Shown here: positions 61,892 to 64,000 of the stretch, piece by piece
Layout of the letters: the number at the start of each line of letters is the position of its first letter
Position numbering within the stretch: the stretch's first letter is position 1
Source of the DNA: Marinilabilia salmonicolor
Lineage (GTDB): Bacteria > Bacteroidota > Bacteroidia > Bacteroidales > Marinilabiliaceae
Assembly: GCF_003003035.1 (NCBI RefSeq)
Contig: NZ_PVTS01000021.1
Location: 16,600 to 80,599 of the forward strand
Direction of reading: 5' to 3'
Length of the DNA stretch: 64,000 bases
Position numbers and translations under genes: made by a program
Notes under the pieces: model-generated
Told to the model about the DNA's origin: nothing
The model's input: the letters and a program-made list of their open reading frames with translations, nothing else
Database searches by the model: none

Positions 61892-62608
61892 TTATTTTTG
61901 GTCATTATCTTCAACCTCCCAGGTAATTTCAACTTTACCCTCTTTTACAGTTCCTGAAAGTTTAGTAACCTCTTCTGATTCACCTTCATTCCCTGTAAGA
62001 ACGTCTCTTTTTAGATAGAAATCGGCCATTTCTCCATCATTTATCCCACTTACAGTTGCAATAAGATTAACTTGCTTAATGACTTTCGATTGTCGAACAA
62101 TTCTTTGCTCATGCCCCCACTCAAGATTCACAATTGCCGGCTCCTGATTCGTTTCATTACTTGTAGCTTCTTCTTTAATCTGTTCCTGGTTTTTCTTTGC
62201 CTGTTTCAAATCTTTGCTCTTGCCTTTTATTGCAGCCCCCACACGATCAAGCAAAGTAATATTCGGAAAGGGAATTTGTTTGAGGGGCATTACCGCATCT
62301 GGCGTAGGAGTGTTGGGGCCGACAGTAACGCCGGGAACACCTACAGTAATTTGACCGCCATGAGCAGTCATGCTACCCAAAGTTGCAACAGGTGTACCGT
62401 TAACGGTAACACCGGGACAGCCCTGAACAATGGTGTCCGGGGGGCCTACGCAAGTGCACATGTCGCCCATAACGGCGATGGGTTGACCATTTACGGTGAC
62501 GCCGGGCATACCGGGACCGGTTACGGGTCCGCCAACGTGGGGTATGTATCCTGTTACCATGGGACAAACGTGCATGCTGCCGATGGTTGCTACTGGTTTT
62601 CCTGCCAT
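61892..62608 (-). CDS. PAAR-repeat protein with C-terminal extension
   Basis: 238 residues. Residues ~1-110 are the PAAR/DUF4280-like fold with Gly-Pro-Thr turns and metal-binding His/Cys: PVATIGSMHVCP, GPPDTIVQGCPGVTVNGTPVATLGSMTAHGG. PAAR proteins form the sharp tip that binds VgrG and carries effectors. Residues ~110-238 add a lysine-rich linker (KSKDLKQAKKNQEQ) and a beta-sandwich-like tail (EWGHEQRIVRQSKVIKQVNLIATVSG) that may be an effector adaptor. It lies 37 bases after vgrG and 9 before the effector. Confidence 0.88.
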   Translation of the reverse strand: MAGKPVATIGSMHVCPMVTGYIPHVGGPVTGPGMPGVTVNGQPIAVMGDMCTCVGPPDTIVQGCPGVTVNGTPVATLGSMTAHGGQITVGVPGVTVGPNTPTPDAVMPLKQIPFPNITLLDRVGAAIKGKSKDLKQAKKNQEQIKEEATSNETNQEPAIVNLEWGHEQRIVRQSKVIKQVNLIATVSGINDGEMADFYLKRDVLTGNEGESEEVTKLSGTVKEGKVEITWEVEDNDQK

Positions 62609-62645
62609 AGTTGTTGGGTTATTGGCTTAGATTGTTCTCGGGTTT

Positions 62646-64000
62646 TTACATCACATCTATTTTAAAGGCGGCACCTTTTACGCAGGTCATGGAACCACTC
62701 ACATTGGCCTGCACGCCGCCCTTCAAATCCACATTCTGCTTACCATCAAGGGCAGCATTCATACCATTGATAGCCACATCTTGCTTAGCTTCCATAGTTA
62801 CAGCACCTTTGGCAGCCACACTGGTATCCCCGTCACTTTGCATGGCCACATTACCTTTGGCAAGGGTGTTTACATCAGCTTCGGCAGCCAACTCCACATT
62901 CTTTTTTGCCCCCAGAGAGATATTCTCCTCGGCTGAGAGATTGATGTTCTTAGCACTCATATCGATATTCTCCACCGAATTAATCAAAAGGGATTTCTCC
63001 TTGGTATCGAAAGTTATCACTGACCCCCCGTTATCGCGGATATGGATTTTTTCCTCCCCTTCGGTATCGTCAAACTCGATGGTGTGACCGCTGCGGGTGG
63101 TAATGGATTTGATGTTGTTATCGGTAGCGGCTCCACCGCCATTGTCGCGGTGAAACAAGCTGCCCGTGACGTAAGGACGGTCGGGATTGCCCTGTTCGAA
63201 GGCCACCATCACCTGGTCCTCTATTTCGGGAATGAATACCAGGCCACGGTTCTTTTTTACCACATCGCTGCTGCCGGCACTTTGCCCCTGCAGGCGCATC
63301 CAGTTGGTACTCTCCTCTTCGTCCTGCCAGAAGTAACGCACCTTTACGCGTCCCATATTCAGCGGGTCGGCATTGTCGGTGACAACAGCAGGTTCGGGAA
63401 AGGCTGTAGGAGTCTGGATATGATCATCGGGCAACATCTCGGTACCTCCGGCCACGCCTTTGAAGATGTTAGAGTAAATCCCCGCCTCATCAACCTGATG
63501 GGTAACCTCAATTATGCGGTAACGTCCCAGATCAGGTCCCACATCCTTCTGATGCGACTTGGGCAAACGAACCGACACCAATTCTCCCAAACGAATGGCG
63601 CAGGTTTTAGCCTCTGCACGAACATTTGACAATTTGGTTGCACTACGGCTGTGACAGGCCTTCATCTGATGCATGATATCATTTTCATCGATAATGGCCC
63701 GGTTCATGGGAAGTTTACAGGTGGTTTTATAGATCGATTCCGACTTACCTTTGGCCACTTCCATGTAACTGTTCATCCCTTTAATGGGACGGTCAGGTGC
63801 ATCCTCGAAATAGTCATTCTCTACTGCATTGTAATCGTAAATCTCCGTATTCAGATTGTTGAGACCGGCACTTATGTTTATGGATTTTATCTCAACATCG
63901 TAGGCAACGCGTCGCGTTTCATCGTTTTGAGGATTTCCCACAACCAGTTTTTTCCCGTTGTAATAAAACCAGTCGCCACAGGAGGCTGCCAAACGCGAAA
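62646..64000 (-). CDS. vgrG: VgrG-type tip protein, partial (5' end outside window)
   Basis: At least 450 residues are present; the frame is open to the right edge of the window. The first codon of the longest displayed start is a TTG in a conserved segment (…RLAASCGDWFYYNG), so the true start lies beyond 64000. Seen are the end of the phage gpD-like domain, the gp5-like OB-fold (MGRVKVRYFWQDEE, GLVFIPEIEDQVMVAFEQGNPDRPYVTGS), and the C-terminal beta-helix with repeated ENISLGAKKNVELAA-type units. It forms the trimeric spike of a contractile injection system (type VI secretion or relative). The end lies 37 bases before the PAAR gene. No effector domain is fused at its C terminus. Confidence 0.92.
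   Translation of the reverse strand, partial: SRLAASCGDWFYYNGKKLVVGNPQNDETRRVAYDVEIKSINISAGLNNLNTEIYDYNAVENDYFEDAPDRPIKGMNSYMEVAKGKSESIYKTTCKLPMNRAIIDENDIMHQMKACHSRSATKLSNVRAEAKTCAIRLGELVSVRLPKSHQKDVGPDLGRYRIIEVTHQVDEAGIYSNIFKGVAGGTEMLPDDHIQTPTAFPEPAVVTDNADPLNMGRVKVRYFWQDEEESTNWMRLQGQSAGSSDVVKKNRGLVFIPEIEDQVMVAFEQGNPDRPYVTGSLFHRDNGGGAATDNNIKSITTRSGHTIEFDDTEGEEKIHIRDNGGSVITFDTKEKSLLINSVENIDMSAKNINLSAEENISLGAKKNVELAAEADVNTLAKGNVAMQSDGDTSVAAKGAVTMEAKQDVAINGMNAALDGKQNVDLKGGVQANVSGSMTCVKGAAFKIDVM

Noticed and set aside
1..64000. tRNA, rRNA or tmRNA genes
   Set aside because: I looked for CCA-type ends, T-loop (GGTTCGAATCC-like) and known rRNA motifs and saw none except the RNase P RNA.

Overview
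The window comes from a member of the phylum Bacteroidota, most likely an anaerobic or fermentative Bacteroidales/Marinilabiliales-type bacterium. I base this on gene content and promoter style, not on a database search. Signs include a type IX secretion (T9SS) cargo protease and a giant T9SS adhesin next to PorP/SprF, the complete moxR-batABCDE (aerotolerance) operon, BFD-like and DUF2027/Smr genes typical of the group, a PAAR/VgrG cluster, and many promoters with the Bacteroidota -7 element TAnnTTTG.

Layout. 1-6.5 kb: the end of a CorA Mg transporter, a cytoplasmic PAS histidine kinase, then a minus-strand metal-type cluster: a NikR-like repressor that has lost most nickel ligands, a FecB/BtuF-type lipoprotein, a FecCD permease, its ATPase, and a TrmO-FmdE-zinc ribbon fusion. 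6.7-14.6 kb: exported proteins (DUF4097-like, TlpA-like, DUF4465 lipoprotein, T9SS serine protease) and an aminopeptidase P. 15.2-21 kb: an acyl-phosphate energy cluster (pta, 3-hydroxyacyl-CoA dehydrogenase, ackA, ptb, buk), converting acetyl- and butyryl-CoA to acids with ATP formation. 21.1-22.4 kb: a complete ISAs1-family insertion sequence with perfect ends and a 10-bp target duplication. 22.5-28.4 kb: rarA, kdsA, an M48 lipoprotein protease, a BrkB/YihY membrane protein and RNase P RNA. 28.4-42.3 kb: a minus-strand surface locus of a 3384-residue Ig/PKD-like adhesin with a T9SS C-terminal signal, PorP/SprF, a PorE-like TPR/PD40/OmpA protein and a SPOR-like protein. 42.8-48 kb: an unknown coiled-coil gene, Smr/DUF2027, a RAYT-type transposase, queA and a BFD-like protein. 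48.4-57.8 kb: moxR, DUF58, a DUF4381-like gene, batA-batE and an RlpA-like protein. 57.8-64 kb: a contractile-injection (type VI secretion, probably subtype iii) cargo module: vgrG (cut by the window end), PAAR, a VasX/MIX-like pore-forming effector candidate and an overlapping two-helix membrane protein that is the likely immunity protein.

Non-coding structure is rich. Three ~160-bp MITE-like nested palindromes sit just downstream of genes (16.35, 25.2, 47.5 kb). A degenerate 93-bp tandem repeat (26.3-26.5 kb) is homologous to the 3' end of the hydroxyacyl-CoA dehydrogenase gene. Two near-identical 28-bp perfect palindromes overlap the promoters on either side of the RAYT gene, one of them next to four 19-bp direct repeats. 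The adhesin gene carries a 759-bp higher-order repeat.

Coordinates and motif positions were read by eye; family assignments come from motif recognition, not from searches.
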